Source: Komagataeibacter xylinus
GTDB taxonomy: Bacteria > Pseudomonadota > Alphaproteobacteria > Acetobacterales > Acetobacteraceae
Direction of reading: 5' to 3'
Assembly: GCF_009834365.1 (NCBI RefSeq)
Contig: NZ_CP041348.1
Coordinates: 1-64,000, forward strand
Length of the DNA stretch: 64,000 nucleotides
Part shown: positions 33,937 to 46,964 of the stretch, in pieces
Numbering within the stretch: the first letter of the stretch is position 1
Layout: each line of letters opens with the position of its first letter
Position numbers and translations under genes: made by a program
The notes under the pieces: model-generated
Databases searched by the model: none
The model's input: only the letters and a program-made list of their open reading frames with translations
What the model was told of the DNA's origin: nothing

Positions 33937-35456
33937 CCAACATCCTCGCCTATGACCGCATGGGGACCGTCCGCACGACTGACGTGGAAGGGCGGCTTCG
34001 CGTCGCCAAGACACCGATCAGCAAGGCGAACATCTGCCCGTATATGGGAAGGGAAATCCCGGAAGGGCAGAAGCTGGGCCTTGACCCTGAACGAATATAC
34101 CAGATGTTGCGCGATCCTGACGAACTGAAAAAGGCCGCGCCGAGCTTTAATGGCCTCCCTGTTCTTGAGGAGCACTTTCATGTCACGGCAGCAAATCCGC
34201 GCCGTGATCTGGTGGTGGGCACGACGGGGAATGAAGCCGCGTTCGACGCGCCTTATCTGATGAACAGCCTTGTGGTGTGGGACGGTGAAGCCATCAGCCG
34301 GATCAAGACCGGCGAACAGCGCGAGCTGTCCAGTGCCTATCGCTACACGGCTGACATGACCCCCGGTGAATACGAGGGGCAGAAATACGACGGCGTGATG
34401 CGCGACATTGTCGGCTCTCACGTGGCAGTCGTTCCCACAGGACGCGCCGGACCTGACGTTCTGGTTGCAGACTCCCAAATGGAAAACACGAACATGAAGT
34501 ATATCCCCCGCGCTTCGCGGCGTGCGATGTTCGCAAAGCTGCGCCCGTTTCTGGCGCAGGATGCCGATATCGACGCCGCCAAGAAGGCGCTTGATTGCGA
34601 TGAAATGGGCAAGGATGACGCGTGCGATACGCTACGCAACCTGCTCGGTGGACGCGTTCCTGATGAAATCATGGATCAGGTTCTTTCCCTGTTCGAAAAT
34701 GCGGCCACTGGTGGCGCGCTGAACACGGCACAGGATTCCGACGAGGCAGAGCGGCGCGAAAAGCTGCGCGCGGCTGGCCTGTCCGATGATGAAATCGACA
34801 AGGTCATCGCCTCCCTTGCCGATGTGGCCGAGGACGATGATGACGACTTCGCCGAAATGGCGGAGAAGATGCGCAAGGCCGGGATGTCGGAAGAAGATAT
34901 CGAGGCCTGCCGCGCCCTCTGTGAGCCTCAGGCCGCGCAGGACGATGAGCAGACCGAAGCGGACCGCGAGCGTGAGGCTGCGGGCGCGAGCGAGGCCGAC
35001 CGGGCGCGTGCGGAACGTGACCGCAAGGACCGCCGTGATGAGGCGGAAGGTGCACGTCGCGCCGATGAAGAGCGTGCGGAGCGTGAGCGGCGCGACCGCG
35101 AGCGTGAATCCGCCGGGGCCAAGGCCGCGATGGACGCCGCCATCAGCAAGGCGAAGTCAGATGCCGTGGCGGAAACGATGGCCGCTATGCGGGATCTGCA
35201 CACCGCGCAGGACGCCGTGAAGCCGTTCGTGGGCACCGTGGCGATGGACAGCGCCGAAGGCGTCTACCGCTTCACCCTGCGCCAGCTTGGCTATGACCTG
35301 TCCGGCATCCCTGCGACCGCATACCGCGCCATGTTCGATCAGCACGCGCGTCGCGCCGATAGCGCCAAGCGCCCGACCATCGCGGCGGACAGCAAGGCCG
35401 GTCTTGGGCTGCTGGACAAGTTCCCCGGCCTCAAGGCCGTGAAGATCAAGGGATAA
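33933..35456 (+). CDS. DUF2213 protein, probable protease-scaffold
   Basis: 507 residues. The first 190 form the DUF2213 domain ([60 protein letters not shown]), regarded as a prohead-protease-like domain. Residues 270-400 are very charged coiled coil with [19 protein letters not shown], typical of a scaffold, and the last 90 are globular. A protease fused to scaffold is the likely role. Confidence 0.82.
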   Translation: MTNILAYDRMGTVRTTDVEGRLRVAKTPISKANICPYMGREIPEGQKLGLDPERIYQMLRDPDELKKAAPSFNGLPVLEEHFHVTAANPRRDLVVGTTGNEAAFDAPYLMNSLVVWDGEAISRIKTGEQRELSSAYRYTADMTPGEYEGQKYDGVMRDIVGSHVAVVPTGRAGPDVLVADSQMENTNMKYIPRASRRAMFAKLRPFLAQDADIDAAKKALDCDEMGKDDACDTLRNLLGGRVPDEIMDQVLSLFENAATGGALNTAQDSDEAERREKLRAAGLSDDEIDKVIASLADVAEDDDDDFAEMAEKMRKAGMSEEDIEACRALCEPQAAQDDEQTEADREREAAGASEADRARAERDRKDRRDEAEGARRADEERAERERRDRERESAGAKAAMDAAISKAKSDAVAETMAAMRDLHTAQDAVKPFVGTVAMDSAEGVYRFTLRQLGYDLSGIPATAYRAMFDQHARRADSAKRPTIAADSKAGLGLLDKFPGLKAVKIKG

Positions 35457-35460
35457 TCAC

Positions 35461-36462
35461 ATGCCTTTCCAGAATCAGGTTTATCAGGAACCCGCATATG
35501 GCGTTCCGGGCACGTATGCCTCCAACAACCCGTCGGCCAGCGTGCTGGCGGGTGAGGGCGCGCTTGTCGCGGGCACCGGCGGATGCACGATCGCGGCGTT
35601 CGGGTGGATTCAGGGGGACGGTCAGACCGTCCTGAACACACCTCCCGGCACCAGCGTTGGCAGCGGGGCGACTGCGACCGCAACCCTCGGAACCGAGACG
35701 ACCTATACCGTTTCGGCTCTGGCCGTGAACGCGGCGGGCACGGGATATGCCACGGGCGATACCGTCACATTTACCGGCGGCACGGCGACCGTTTCGGCCA
35801 TTGGGACCAGCGGCGCAGTCACGGCGGTCACGCTCAAGACTTCCCCGGCCCAGACCACAGACCCGGCGGCAACCGGCGTTGCGACCACGACCAGCGGAAG
35901 CGGAACGGGCCTGACGCTGGATGTGACGGCGACCCCCGGCACATCGTCCAGCGGCGTTGTGGCATCTGTTACCGTGTCGGCGGGCGGGTCGGGCTATACC
36001 GCCGTTCCCACCGTGACCATTTCGGGTGGCGGCGGCACGGGTGCCACAGCCACGGCCACGATCTACGGGGGTGCCGTGACCGGCGTGACCGTGACCGATG
36101 GCGGTTCGGGTTACACATCCGCCCCGACCGTGACCATCACGCAGGAGGCTGCAACTCCAGGCGCTCCCGATGGCTTCGTGTTCAATGATCGCAGCGCGTG
36201 GATCTCCGACATCTACGACGAAGCGACCATGGTCATGCCGCAGGGCTACATGCTCGATCTCAAGGCGCAGGGCGATTATTTCGCCGTATCCACAACCGCA
36301 TCCACGCGCGGCCAGAAGGTCTTTGCCTCCACCACGGATGGCACGATCAGCACGGCGGCTGCAGGAAGCACGGTTTCCGGCGCCATTGAGACCGAATTTT
36401 ACGTCGCAATCGGCGGCAATGCCGGTGAGACGATCACCATCAGCACGTGGGATCACAACTGA
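35461..36462 (+). CDS. Head cement/decoration protein with inserted beta domain
   Basis: 333 residues. N-terminal [20 protein letters not shown] and C-terminal parts look like the DUF2190-type structural cement proteins encoded before capsids. In between (about 68-235) lies a Gly/Thr/Ser-rich beta-repeat region with [20 protein letters not shown] and [14 protein letters not shown] motifs. The same region occurs in the tail sheath gene with 57 identical bases (35743-35799). Confidence 0.75.
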   Translation: MPFQNQVYQEPAYGVPGTYASNNPSASVLAGEGALVAGTGGCTIAAFGWIQGDGQTVLNTPPGTSVGSGATATATLGTETTYTVSALAVNAAGTGYATGDTVTFTGGTATVSAIGTSGAVTAVTLKTSPAQTTDPAATGVATTTSGSGTGLTLDVTATPGTSSSGVVASVTVSAGGSGYTAVPTVTISGGGGTGATATATIYGGAVTGVTVTDGGSGYTSAPTVTITQEAATPGAPDGFVFNDRSAWISDIYDEATMVMPQGYMLDLKAQGDYFAVSTTASTRGQKVFASTTDGTISTAAAGSTVSGAIETEFYVAIGGNAGETITISTWDHN

Positions 36463-37499
36463 TGCCTTTTGAAACCGAATTCGCGCTCCTTGCCGAGCGC
36501 GGTTTTGTCATGCCTGAGGGCAAGCACATCCTGCCGAGCGACGACGTTATCGCATCCGACCGGCTGGCGATGGATGCCGCCCCGACCCTGTCCACCACTG
36601 CCAACGCCGGTATCCCGGCCTTCATGGCGACCTACGCTGACCCCAAGCTGATCAACGTCGTGTTCTCCCCCATGCGGGGCGCGGAACTGAACGGAGAGAG
36701 CAAGAAGGGGGATTGGGCCACGCCGACCGCGATCTTCCCGATGATCGAAAGCACGGGTCGCGTTGCCAGCTATGGCGACTGGAACAACAACGGCGTTGTT
36801 GACCTGAACGCCAACTTCCCTGACCGGCAGTCCTATCACTATCAGGCGTTCGCGCGATGGGGTGAGCGAGAGGTCGAAATGGCGGGGGCGGCCCGCATTT
36901 CGTGGGTGGCCGGTCTGCGTCAGGCTGCTGCCCTGAAGCTGAACAAGTTTCAGAACCAGTCCTACTTCTATGGCGTGAAGGGGCTGCGCAATTACGGATA
37001 CCTGAACGACCCGCGCCTGCCCGCGTCGGAAGTGGCAGCGGCCAAGACGGCTGGCGGAACGTCATGGAACAAGGGCACGCCAGAGGAAATCACGGATGAC
37101 GTGATCAACCTCATCAATCAGCTTCGCTCGCAGTCCGCCGGTTACGTGGATACGGATTCCGAAATCACCATCGGGCTTTCCCCCACGCGAGCTGGCATCA
37201 TGACCAAGCCGAACATGTACGGCCTGTCGGCATGGGACCAGCTCAAGAAGCAGTATCCGAACCTGCGCTTCGTTCAGGCTATCGAGTTTGGCGACGCGGC
37301 GGGCATGACCGTGCAGTCCATGATCGCCATCGCCAAGGAGATCGAGGGCCAGCAGGTTGCTGAAGCAGCGTTCACCGAAAAGCTGCGCACTCACTCCGTG
37401 GTCGTGAAGGCTTCGGGCTGGGAACAGAAGATGTCTCAGGGCACCTGGGGCGCAATCATCTACATGCCGCTGGGCGTGGCAACCATGACGGGGATCTGA
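36462..37499 (+). CDS. Major capsid protein (DUF2184)
   Basis: 345 residues. Family phrases ERGFVMPEGKHILPSDDVIA, AYHYQAFARWG-like block and SPTRAGIMTKPNMYGLSAWD. HK97-like fold expected. Starts at a TGATG overlap with the cement gene; typical cement-capsid order. Confidence 0.88.
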   Translation: MPFETEFALLAERGFVMPEGKHILPSDDVIASDRLAMDAAPTLSTTANAGIPAFMATYADPKLINVVFSPMRGAELNGESKKGDWATPTAIFPMIESTGRVASYGDWNNNGVVDLNANFPDRQSYHYQAFARWGEREVEMAGAARISWVAGLRQAAALKLNKFQNQSYFYGVKGLRNYGYLNDPRLPASEVAAAKTAGGTSWNKGTPEEITDDVINLINQLRSQSAGYVDTDSEITIGLSPTRAGIMTKPNMYGLSAWDQLKKQYPNLRFVQAIEFGDAAGMTVQSMIAIAKEIEGQQVAEAAFTEKLRTHSVVVKASGWEQKMSQGTWGAIIYMPLGVATMTGI

Positions 37500-37502
37500 T
37501 CC

Positions 37503-37823
37503 ATGACCATTGCAAACCCCGTCACGGTCGGCTGCAAGCTGCCCAACGGCCTCGTGCTGCGTTCCGGCGAGCATAAGGTAGTGCTGTCCGGTGCCAATTC
37601 CTCTCGCGTGATCGGCGGTTACGGGCTGACTTCCGTGCCGTCCGACCTGTGGGAAGATTGGGCGAAGCGCCACGCTGATACCCCGTTCATCAAGAAGCGC
37701 ATCGTGTTCGCTCAGGCCACCCCGGCCAAGGCAGAGGGGCAGGCAAAGGAACAGGAGGGCGTACGCACGGGTCTGGAACCTCTGGACCCGGACAACGAAA
37801 AGGGCGGCATCAGCAAGCTGTGA
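37503..37823 (+). CDS. Hypothetical structural protein after capsid
   Basis: 106 residues ([20 protein letters not shown]), beta-rich first half and acidic tail. Small proteins of this kind follow DUF2184 capsids in related phages. Role unknown. Confidence 0.7.
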   Translation: MTIANPVTVGCKLPNGLVLRSGEHKVVLSGANSSRVIGGYGLTSVPSDLWEDWAKRHADTPFIKKRIVFAQATPAKAEGQAKEQEGVRTGLEPLDPDNEKGGISKL

Positions 37824-37830
37824 GGGCAAC

Positions 37831-38253
37831 ATGGCGGTAGCGACGTTCGATTATGCCACATGGTCGGCGCGCTACCCCGACCTTGCGGCGAAGGTTCCTG
37901 AAACGCTGGCTGACCTGTATTTCGGTGAGGCCCAGCTTTATCTGGACAATACCGAGTGCAGCCCCGTGCGTAACATCATGCAGCGAACGATGCTGCTCTA
38001 TATGCTGGTGGCGCACATCGCATACCTGAACCTGCCGACAACCAGCGGGGGGAACGGGGCGGGGATGGTGGGGCGTGTGTCGAACGCCACGCGCGGTTCC
38101 GTCTCTATTGGCACGGACATGGGCGCGCAGCCCGGTTCGGCTCAGTGGTTTCTGCAAACCCAATACGGTGCCGCGTTCTGGCAGGCCACGATATGGCTAC
38201 GCACGGCGCGGTATGTCCACATCCCACGGGTTCAGAGGCAGACATGGCCGTAA
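37831..38253 (+). CDS. DUF4054 head-tail adaptor
   Basis: 140 residues: [26 protein letters not shown]-type helix and [29 protein letters not shown] match the DUF4054 connector family. Confidence 0.82.
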   Translation: MAVATFDYATWSARYPDLAAKVPETLADLYFGEAQLYLDNTECSPVRNIMQRTMLLYMLVAHIAYLNLPTTSGGNGAGMVGRVSNATRGSVSIGTDMGAQPGSAQWFLQTQYGAAFWQATIWLRTARYVHIPRVQRQTWP

Positions 38254-38780
38254 ACTTCAATGGTGGTTCGAAACTGAAGGCGGCGCTGGAAAAGCTGTCG
38301 CAGAAGGTGAAGGACGGGGGGCATGTGAGGGTTGGCTTCCTTGAGGGTAAGTCATACCCGGACGGAACGCCTGTTGCGCAGGTGGCCGCGTGGAATGAGT
38401 TCGGAACTAAAACGGCACCTCCCCGCCCATTTATGAGAAACACAATATCTGCTCATTCTGAGCAATGGGGGGATGCGCTATCGGCGGCCTTGAAGAGCAC
38501 GGATTACGACGCGAAAAAATCGCTTGAAGTCGTGGGAATGGTTATTGAGGGGCAGATTCGCGACGAGATTTCGAACCTTAACGACCCTCCCAATGCCCCC
38601 CTGACCAACCTGCTGAAGGATCGTTTCCCAAGGGGGGATTATTCAACTGAAGATTTCCTTCAGGCGGTTCACGACCTGAAAAATGGCGAGACAGCGCCCG
38701 AAGGAAAGCCTCTGGTCTGGTCGGGCCTCATGAGGCAGGACGTATCTCACGAAGTCAAGGACGGCCCCGATGAGTCTTAA
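38244..38780 (+). CDS. Head-tail joining protein, HK97 gp10-like
   Basis: 178 residues with [20 protein letters not shown] followed by [20 protein letters not shown], the usual gp10-type neck signature. Overlaps the adaptor gene by 10 bases. Confidence 0.75.
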   Translation: MAVNFNGGSKLKAALEKLSQKVKDGGHVRVGFLEGKSYPDGTPVAQVAAWNEFGTKTAPPRPFMRNTISAHSEQWGDALSAALKSTDYDAKKSLEVVGMVIEGQIRDEISNLNDPPNAPLTNLLKDRFPRGDYSTEDFLQAVHDLKNGETAPEGKPLVWSGLMRQDVSHEVKDGPDES

Positions 38781-39110
38781 CATCTTCGGTGCCGCCGGTA
38801 ACGTCTGTCAGGCCGTCAACCCGCATATCACCATCCCGATCCGGTTCAGCACTGGAAGCACGGATAATGCCGATGGTTCACCCAATCCGACCTACTCAAC
38901 CGCGTCTGTCGAAGTCGAGGTTCAGGCGGTCAGTTCGGAAGACCTGAAGCAGATTGAGAACATCAATCAGCAGGCTGACATGCGCTCTGTTTATGTGTTC
39001 GGGGTGCTGAACGCACTGAACAGGCCGCTACAGATCGGCGGCGATATCCTGACATTCTACGGGTCGGACTGGCTCGTAACCCAGCAGCTTGAAGAATGGG
39101 GCGACGGCGA

Positions 39111-41328
<2,218 letters not shown>

Positions 41329-41330
41329 GC

Positions 41331-41768
41331 ATGGCTGATCTTGATATCACGGCGGCCAATAGCATCTTTGTGATAACCGTCACATCGCTGCTTCAGGCCC
41401 CCGTCCGGCTGGAAAACTACGCAGCGGACCGCGCTTGGGATGCGCCGGAACTGGAAATGGCCGAAACCGAGATGTCCATTGACGGATATCTCAATGCGGG
41501 CTGGGTTCCCAACCCGGTTGACCAGACCGTATCCCTGTCCGCAGCCAGTTCCAGCGTCCCGGTGTTTGAGGCGATCATCGCGGCCCAGCAGACTGCACGC
41601 TCCCTCTATCGCATCGGCGGTGAAATCACGCTGACCAGCACGGGGCGCAAATACACCATGGTCAATGGCCTTCTGCGCGCCGCCAGTGTGCTGCCCGCCG
41701 CCGGGCGTGTGCTGGAAACCCGGACATTCGCCATCCGCTGGCAGTCCGTAACTGCGGCAGGGGTGTGA
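41331..41768 (+). CDS. Tail tube protein
   Basis: 145 residues directly after the sheath gene, the usual place for the tube. Beta-rich, with MSIDGYLNAGWVPNPVDQTV and GGEITLTSTGRKYTMVNGLL (DUF3277-like). Confidence 0.78.
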   Translation: MADLDITAANSIFVITVTSLLQAPVRLENYAADRAWDAPELEMAETEMSIDGYLNAGWVPNPVDQTVSLSAASSSVPVFEAIIAAQQTARSLYRIGGEITLTSTGRKYTMVNGLLRAASVLPAAGRVLETRTFAIRWQSVTAAGV

Positions 41769-41769
41769 T

Positions 41770-42246
41770 ATGGCCCGCAAGGAAGTGACGGTCACGTGCC
41801 CGCATGAGGGCGCGGACAAAGGCAAGCGGTTCATCATTACCCGCATGTCCGCCGTGGATGCCGACCGCTGGGGGCGTCATTGCCTTCAGGCGGCAGCGGC
41901 ATCTGGTGGCGATATTCCCGGCGTGGTTCAGGGCGGCGGGGTCGCTGCCGTCGCGGCGGCGGGCATCGGCATCTTCGCCGCCATGGACCCGGACCGCATG
42001 GACGCGCTGATTGACCGGCTCATGCAGTGCATCGAAATGCAGCCCGATCCGGGGAACCCGGCCACGCGCCTGAACTGGGCCATCGCGCAGACCCAGATTG
42101 AGGAAATCCCCACCATTGGGTGGCTTCAGTCTGAGGCATTCAAGTTGCATGTGGATTTTTTCAAGGGCGCAGGCCGCTTGTTCTCCCTCATATCCCTGAT
42201 GCTGGGGATGGAAGAAAGCGACCCTGTGCCCGCGTCCGAAACCTAG
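41770..42246 (+). CDS. Tail assembly chaperone
   Basis: 158 residues between tube and tape measure, the chaperone position. RMSAVDADRWGRHCLQAAAA and DPDRMDALIDRLMQCIEMQP. The frame that follows (to 42371) reads protein-like sequence upstream of its first ATG, suggesting a fused second product. Confidence 0.75.
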   Translation: MARKEVTVTCPHEGADKGKRFIITRMSAVDADRWGRHCLQAAAASGGDIPGVVQGGGVAAVAAAGIGIFAAMDPDRMDALIDRLMQCIEMQPDPGNPATRLNWAIAQTQIEEIPTIGWLQSEAFKLHVDFFKGAGRLFSLISLMLGMEESDPVPASET

Positions 42247-42269
42247 ACGAACGGCACGCTGCCGTCATC

Positions 42270-42371
42270 ATGGAGGGGATGGCAACCCTTCATGAACTAC
42301 AGACCATATACGACAGCGAGGACTTTGAGGACTTGCTTGAGGCCGCGATTGTGAAAAGGTTCAATGGATAA
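42270..42371 (+). CDS. Chaperone extension or small separate gene
   Basis: 33 codons from ATG (EGMATLHELQTIYDSEDFED). The -1 frame relative to the chaperone is open well before this ATG and reads RNLDERHAAVIMEGM, and the ATG lacks a ribosome site, so the sequence may be made as a frameshifted C-terminal extension as in many tail chaperones. No canonical slippery heptamer was found. Confidence 0.5.
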   Translation: MEGMATLHELQTIYDSEDFEDLLEAAIVKRFNG

Positions 42372-44320
42372 TGGCCACCGTCATTGACGCACTCGTTGTC
42401 ACGCTCGGCCTTGACCCCAAAGGGGTGAAGAAAGGACAGAAGGAAGCCGACACTTCATTCAGCAAGGTGAAGACTTCTGCCCAGAATATGGGCAAAGGGG
42501 TTGACGCCGCCGCCACCAGCGGCGCACAGGCCCTACGAACCATGTCGCGTGAGGCGCTTTCGTTCTTCGCAGTGCTGACGGCGGGCAAGAGCCTGAAGGC
42601 CTTTGTGCAGGACAATACCCGCTCCAACGTAGCGCTGGGCAACATGTCGCGCAATCTGGGTGTGTCGGCCCAGTCCCTTGGCGCATGGCAGAAGGTGGCG
42701 CAGTCCTTCGGCGGCACGGCAGAAGATGTGTCTGGCTCAATGCAGTCCCTCGTGTCGCAGTTCCAGACCGTTGAGGGGAGGACAAATCTGGGGATGACGT
42801 TTGGCCAGATGGGGGTGAGGCTACAGGGCGCCAATGGCCAGTTGCGCAACATGAATGAGATGCTGCCTGATCTGGCTCGCGCGGCACAGCGTCTTGGCCC
42901 GCAGATGTTCTCTGCTCTCGGTTCTCAGGCCGGGCTGTCGCAGGGCTTCATCAATATGCTGGAGCAGGGGCCGGAAAAAATCGAGGCCATGTATGCTGCC
43001 CTGAAAAAGTATGCCCCCACCAAGGCGGATACGCAGGCATCTGGCCAGTTGATGATGGACTGGACCAAGCTGACGGCACAGTCCGAGGCGTTTGGCCGCA
43101 CCATCATGACCAGCCTGACGCCTGAACTGCATGACATGATGCAGTGGGTGTCCAGCATGATAGACCAGAACCAAGGGTGGATCAGGCAGGATATTCCCAA
43201 GTACGCCAAGGAAATTGGGGACGGGATAAAGTCTATTGACTGGAAGACTGTCGGCGCGGATATCAAAGCTCTGTGGGATTATCTGCGCTCCATCGACTGG
43301 AAAGCGGTGGGGGACGGCATTAAGAGTTTTGCATCTGGTGCCAATACCGCCGCTCAGGCCGTGGGCGGATGGTCGGAAGCGGTTCGTATTCTGTTTGATC
43401 TCTGGTTGGGCGCTCAATTCATTCGGGTCATTGCCGCCGTTCGTAAACTGGCGGTTGCTACAGGCGTAGGCATGTCTGGCGCGCAAAAACTGATGGGTAT
43501 CTCTCCAGGTGGCGCGCTGGCTGGTGCCGCTGCCTTCGCAGGTTATGAAGGATACGAGGCATATAAGGAAATCAGCCACAATGCATCCGATGAAGGAAAG
43601 ATGCAGAACCGGCGCGATATCTACAATCGTCATGACCGATATTATTCAGCCAACCGCTACTCTCAGCTTGAACAAAATCAGATTCAACATGCCCTTTACG
43701 GATACGGCGTAGGCTCGCTTCATCGAGACCCGCGGGATGTCGCAGCCATGCTGGCTCAATTCAAGGCAGAAAGCGGATTCAATACGCAGGCCATTGGTGA
43801 CAATGGATCTGCGATAGGCATGGCTCAGTGGCATAGCGACCGAGAAAAATGGATTGAGCAGCAGGCTGGGAAGTCAATAACGGACATGTCCCCCCAGGAA
43901 CAGATGAAGTGGGCGTTCGCTGAGTTGGATAAGCGCAGGCAATCCAATATGGGGAACGATCTGACAGCGGCGCAGCGTGCCAGAATACTGACGGCAAAAT
44001 ACGAAACGCCCGCAGATATTCCTGGGCAGTCCTATGCCCGCGCAACTATGGCCGCTCGAATTTATGCCGGCGAAACAGGAAAGGCTATTGAAGCTGTCGC
44101 GCAGGAAAATGCAAAAGCTCTTGTTGCCTCAACCGCTGAAAGCATACGGGCTGCACAGGATAATTCCACATCAAACAGCACTGTGAACAACAGCAATTCC
44201 CACATCACGGGAACCTACAACATCACCGTGAATGGGGCTGATCCCGCGCCGATAAAACAGGCCGTCATGGACAGCCACAGCAACCTTGCCCGACAGGCAA
44301 ACGGCGCATTCCCGGCATAG
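42371..44320 (+). CDS. Tape measure protein with tail lysozyme domain
   Basis: 649 residues. Helical N-terminal two thirds set tail length; the short size predicts a short tail. Around residues 440-560 FKAESGFNTQAIGDNGSAIG and MAQWHSDREKW are the phage tail lysozyme motif with catalytic Glu, for local peptidoglycan cutting during DNA entry. A hydrophobic Ala/Gly stretch lies near 370-400. TAATG overlap with the preceding frame. Confidence 0.85.
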   Translation: MATVIDALVVTLGLDPKGVKKGQKEADTSFSKVKTSAQNMGKGVDAAATSGAQALRTMSREALSFFAVLTAGKSLKAFVQDNTRSNVALGNMSRNLGVSAQSLGAWQKVAQSFGGTAEDVSGSMQSLVSQFQTVEGRTNLGMTFGQMGVRLQGANGQLRNMNEMLPDLARAAQRLGPQMFSALGSQAGLSQGFINMLEQGPEKIEAMYAALKKYAPTKADTQASGQLMMDWTKLTAQSEAFGRTIMTSLTPELHDMMQWVSSMIDQNQGWIRQDIPKYAKEIGDGIKSIDWKTVGADIKALWDYLRSIDWKAVGDGIKSFASGANTAAQAVGGWSEAVRILFDLWLGAQFIRVIAAVRKLAVATGVGMSGAQKLMGISPGGALAGAAAFAGYEGYEAYKEISHNASDEGKMQNRRDIYNRHDRYYSANRYSQLEQNQIQHALYGYGVGSLHRDPRDVAAMLAQFKAESGFNTQAIGDNGSAIGMAQWHSDREKWIEQQAGKSITDMSPQEQMKWAFAELDKRRQSNMGNDLTAAQRARILTAKYETPADIPGQSYARATMAARIYAGETGKAIEAVAQENAKALVASTAESIRAAQDNSTSNSTVNNSNSHITGTYNITVNGADPAPIKQAVMDSHSNLARQANGAFPA

Positions 44321-44329
44321 GAAACCCAA

Positions 44330-45067
44330 ATGGTCATGACGCTGGTAGCCCAGCCCACAACGGCAAATGTCGGAACGGGGGCGGGCGTTCCCAAACTGTG
44401 GTCAACGGTCATGTCGGATGCCGAGGCGGTGGCGTCCGTCGAACTGGACACCCTGCTGCAAAGCTATCTGGTCAGCAATGCTGCCACGCAGTGGGGGCTG
44501 TTCAACACCTACAGCAAGCCGGTGCTGACGGCGGCGCGAGTGCGGGCGATTGATATCCGGTCACAGTATCGCAAGTCCGATGCCCCGCAGGAGAACGGCG
44601 GCTTCATGTCCTATAACAAGGTCAAGATGCCCCGACAGGTGATGCTTGAGGTGCTGTGCGATGGCACCGCTATGAGTTACGGCAACGTAAGCGCCATCAC
44701 CAGCCTTCTGGCTGTGGCAGGCATAGGTGGCACGACGCAGGGCGTGACCGTGCGCAAGCAGTTCCTGGCGGCGCTGGACTCTCTTGTCGCGGACCTGAAC
44801 ACCTATCTGGTGGTTACGCCAGAGGCTACATACTCGAATATGAATGTGATCGGCTATGCGATCAGGCGCGAAACACATCGCGGCGTAACCATGGTCCGCG
44901 CGGAAATCATGCTTGAGGAAGTCCGGTTGCAGCACAGCAAGTCTGTCTCTGTCACCAGCCCTTCACAGCCGTCCGGCGCCAGCCAGACAAACGGCGGCAA
45001 TGTGCAGTCACAAAGCCTGACATCCACGCAGACGGACACTTACGCCAGCGGGACCACCACATCATGA
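44330..45067 (+). CDS. Dit-like baseplate protein
   Basis: 245 residues. RKSDAPQENGGFMSYNKVKM-type beta region plus HRGVTMVRAEIMLEEVRLQH match Dit-like proteins of small contractile phages, with a Ser/Thr/Gln tail of 45 residues. Lies directly after the tape measure. Confidence 0.68.
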   Translation: MVMTLVAQPTTANVGTGAGVPKLWSTVMSDAEAVASVELDTLLQSYLVSNAATQWGLFNTYSKPVLTAARVRAIDIRSQYRKSDAPQENGGFMSYNKVKMPRQVMLEVLCDGTAMSYGNVSAITSLLAVAGIGGTTQGVTVRKQFLAALDSLVADLNTYLVVTPEATYSNMNVIGYAIRRETHRGVTMVRAEIMLEEVRLQHSKSVSVTSPSQPSGASQTNGGNVQSQSLTSTQTDTYASGTTTS

Positions 45068-45372
45068 CCGATGCCGTTACAATTCCCGTCAGCGCGGTGG
45101 CAAGCCAGACCCTGACTGTGCCGCTGTCCAGCCACACGGCCAAGCTGAACCTGTACCAGCTTGATACTGGCCTGTTCATGGATATCTATCTGGATGGTAC
45201 CCTGATCATGGCAGGCGTGCTATGTCAGGACCGGACATGGATCATCCGCAAGGCATATTACGGCTTTCCCGGCGATCTGGTCTTTATAGATAGCCAAGGC
45301 ACTGAAGACCCGTATTATAGCGGCCTGAACGATCGGTGGTGTCTGTATTATCAGGAGGGTCAAAATGTCTGA
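45064..45372 (+). CDS. Baseplate plug-like protein (Pam3 gp18 family)
   Basis: 102 residues: LYQLDTGLFMDIYLDGTLIM, AYYGFPGDLVFIDSQGTEDP and YYSGLNDRWCLYY follow the small baseplate plug family. Overlaps both neighbours. Confidence 0.75.
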   Translation: MTDAVTIPVSAVASQTLTVPLSSHTAKLNLYQLDTGLFMDIYLDGTLIMAGVLCQDRTWIIRKAYYGFPGDLVFIDSQGTEDPYYSGLNDRWCLYYQEGQNV

Positions 45373-46315
45373 CAGCAGCTTTACACGCAAGCGCCTGCGG
45401 GTGAAGTTCCTGATCAAAGGGAATACAGAAGATTCCACCCTGACCCTGACAGACCTGCGCGTAGCCTGCCAGGTTGCCAATGCAGGGCTTGAGGGCGGGG
45501 TGATGTGCTCCCTGCGCATAGAGGGCGTAAACATCAACCACATGAATCGCCTGTCCATGGTTCAGGCTGGCGTGGTGGCCCAGAACGCAAACACCGTTAC
45601 GGTGGAGGCGTGTGATACTGGTGACGATGTATGGCAGATGGTGTTTTCCGGTGGCGTGGTCGGGGCGTTTGCAGATTTCAACAGTACTCCGAACACCGCT
45701 TTTATGGTCACGGCCCAGAGCATGGCGCAGCCATCCGCCATGCCGATCACGCCAACGGCCTTCAAGGGCAGCGTGGCGGTGGCCGATATCATGAAAGCGA
45801 TAGCCGAGAAAGTCGGCCTGTCATTTCAGAACAACGGCGTGACGGCAGTCATGAACGGCAGTGTCACGCTGAATGGATCTGGCGCGGACCAGATTCAGGC
45901 CATCGCACAGGCTGCGCAGATAACCTATATCGTCGCCACGAATGTCCTGAGCATCTGGCCTGCAACCGGCCCGACCAGCACGACCGCGCAGGTCACGATT
46001 TCATCCGAAACTGGCATGATAGGTTACCCGGCCTATGCGCAGTATGGCGTAACGCTGCGCACGCTGTTCAACAGCGCCATAGGCTTTCAAAGCGTTCTGA
46101 AGCTGGAAAGCGAATATGCCCCGGCTGCATGGGTTAACGAAATGGGGCAGCTTAACCAGTTGGGCGGGAATAACATCTTCCCGGCATCGAATGGCATATG
46201 GGTAGCCTACCGCGTGCAGCACGACCTGCAATCTGAAATCCCCGGCGGGGAATGGACCACCTACATCGAGGCGCAACGTCAGGATCTTGCAAAGGGGACG
46301 GTATTTGCCCGATAA
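45365..46315 (+). CDS. Baseplate hub protein
   Basis: 316 residues. MNRLSMVQAGVVAQNANTVT, TAFKGSVAVADIMKAIAEKV and a middle beta domain resemble phage late-control/hub proteins. Immediately followed by the spike gene with which it would assemble. Confidence 0.75.
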   Translation: MSDSSFTRKRLRVKFLIKGNTEDSTLTLTDLRVACQVANAGLEGGVMCSLRIEGVNINHMNRLSMVQAGVVAQNANTVTVEACDTGDDVWQMVFSGGVVGAFADFNSTPNTAFMVTAQSMAQPSAMPITPTAFKGSVAVADIMKAIAEKVGLSFQNNGVTAVMNGSVTLNGSGADQIQAIAQAAQITYIVATNVLSIWPATGPTSTTAQVTISSETGMIGYPAYAQYGVTLRTLFNSAIGFQSVLKLESEYAPAAWVNEMGQLNQLGGNNIFPASNGIWVAYRVQHDLQSEIPGGEWTTYIEAQRQDLAKGTVFAR

Positions 46316-46964
46316 CACATACATAGGAACGAACCGGCCCGAGGACGCGGGCTGCACGTTCAACGTGTTCAACGCCATGATCCGTCGCGTAATGGGGCGG
46401 ATGGGCGCGAACCTGCCGGTCAAGGTGCTGGCGGTTAATGGCGTTGGCCTGAACCCGGTCGGGTTTGTCGATGTTCAGCCGCTTGTGCATCAGGTTGATG
46501 GGGCAGGAAAGCCGACCCCGCGTGGCGTGATCTATGATGTGCCCTACATCCGCATGCAGGGCGGCAGCCGGGCCATCATCTGTGACCCGCAGGTGGGTGA
46601 TATCGGGTATGCCATTGTGTCGGGTCGAGACATATCCAACGTCAAGACCAATCGGGCGGCGTCGGTTCCAGGGTCATACCGACACCATGACGTGTCAGAC
46701 GCCGTGTATGTGGGCGGCCTGCTGAACGCCGCGCCGACCGAATATATCGGCTGGGTGGATGATGACGTGCATGTCCACACGGCTGGGAAGTTCATTGTGG
46801 ACGCCGCCAGCATGCAGGTGAATTGCGCCATAACCACAACCAGCGATATCACGGCGCAGGGCACCGTTACAGGTCAGACGGACGTGAAGGCCGCGGGCAT
46901 TTCCGGCAAGGGCCACACACACCCGGTCACAGACGCGCCGGGAACGACAGGAGCACCAGAGTGA
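46305..46964 (+). CDS. Gp138-like membrane-puncturing spike
   Basis: 219 residues from a TTG with AGGGG upstream, overlapping the hub gene. N-terminal OB-like domain (GFVDVQPLVHQVDGAGKPTP, CDPQVGDIGYAIVSGRDIS), beta-helix-like middle, and a tip motif GKGHTHPV with His204 and His206, the HxH pair that binds iron at the tip of trimeric phage spikes. Confidence 0.85.
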   Translation: MPDNTYIGTNRPEDAGCTFNVFNAMIRRVMGRMGANLPVKVLAVNGVGLNPVGFVDVQPLVHQVDGAGKPTPRGVIYDVPYIRMQGGSRAIICDPQVGDIGYAIVSGRDISNVKTNRAASVPGSYRHHDVSDAVYVGGLLNAAPTEYIGWVDDDVHVHTAGKFIVDAASMQVNCAITTTSDITAQGTVTGQTDVKAAGISGKGHTHPVTDAPGTTGAPE

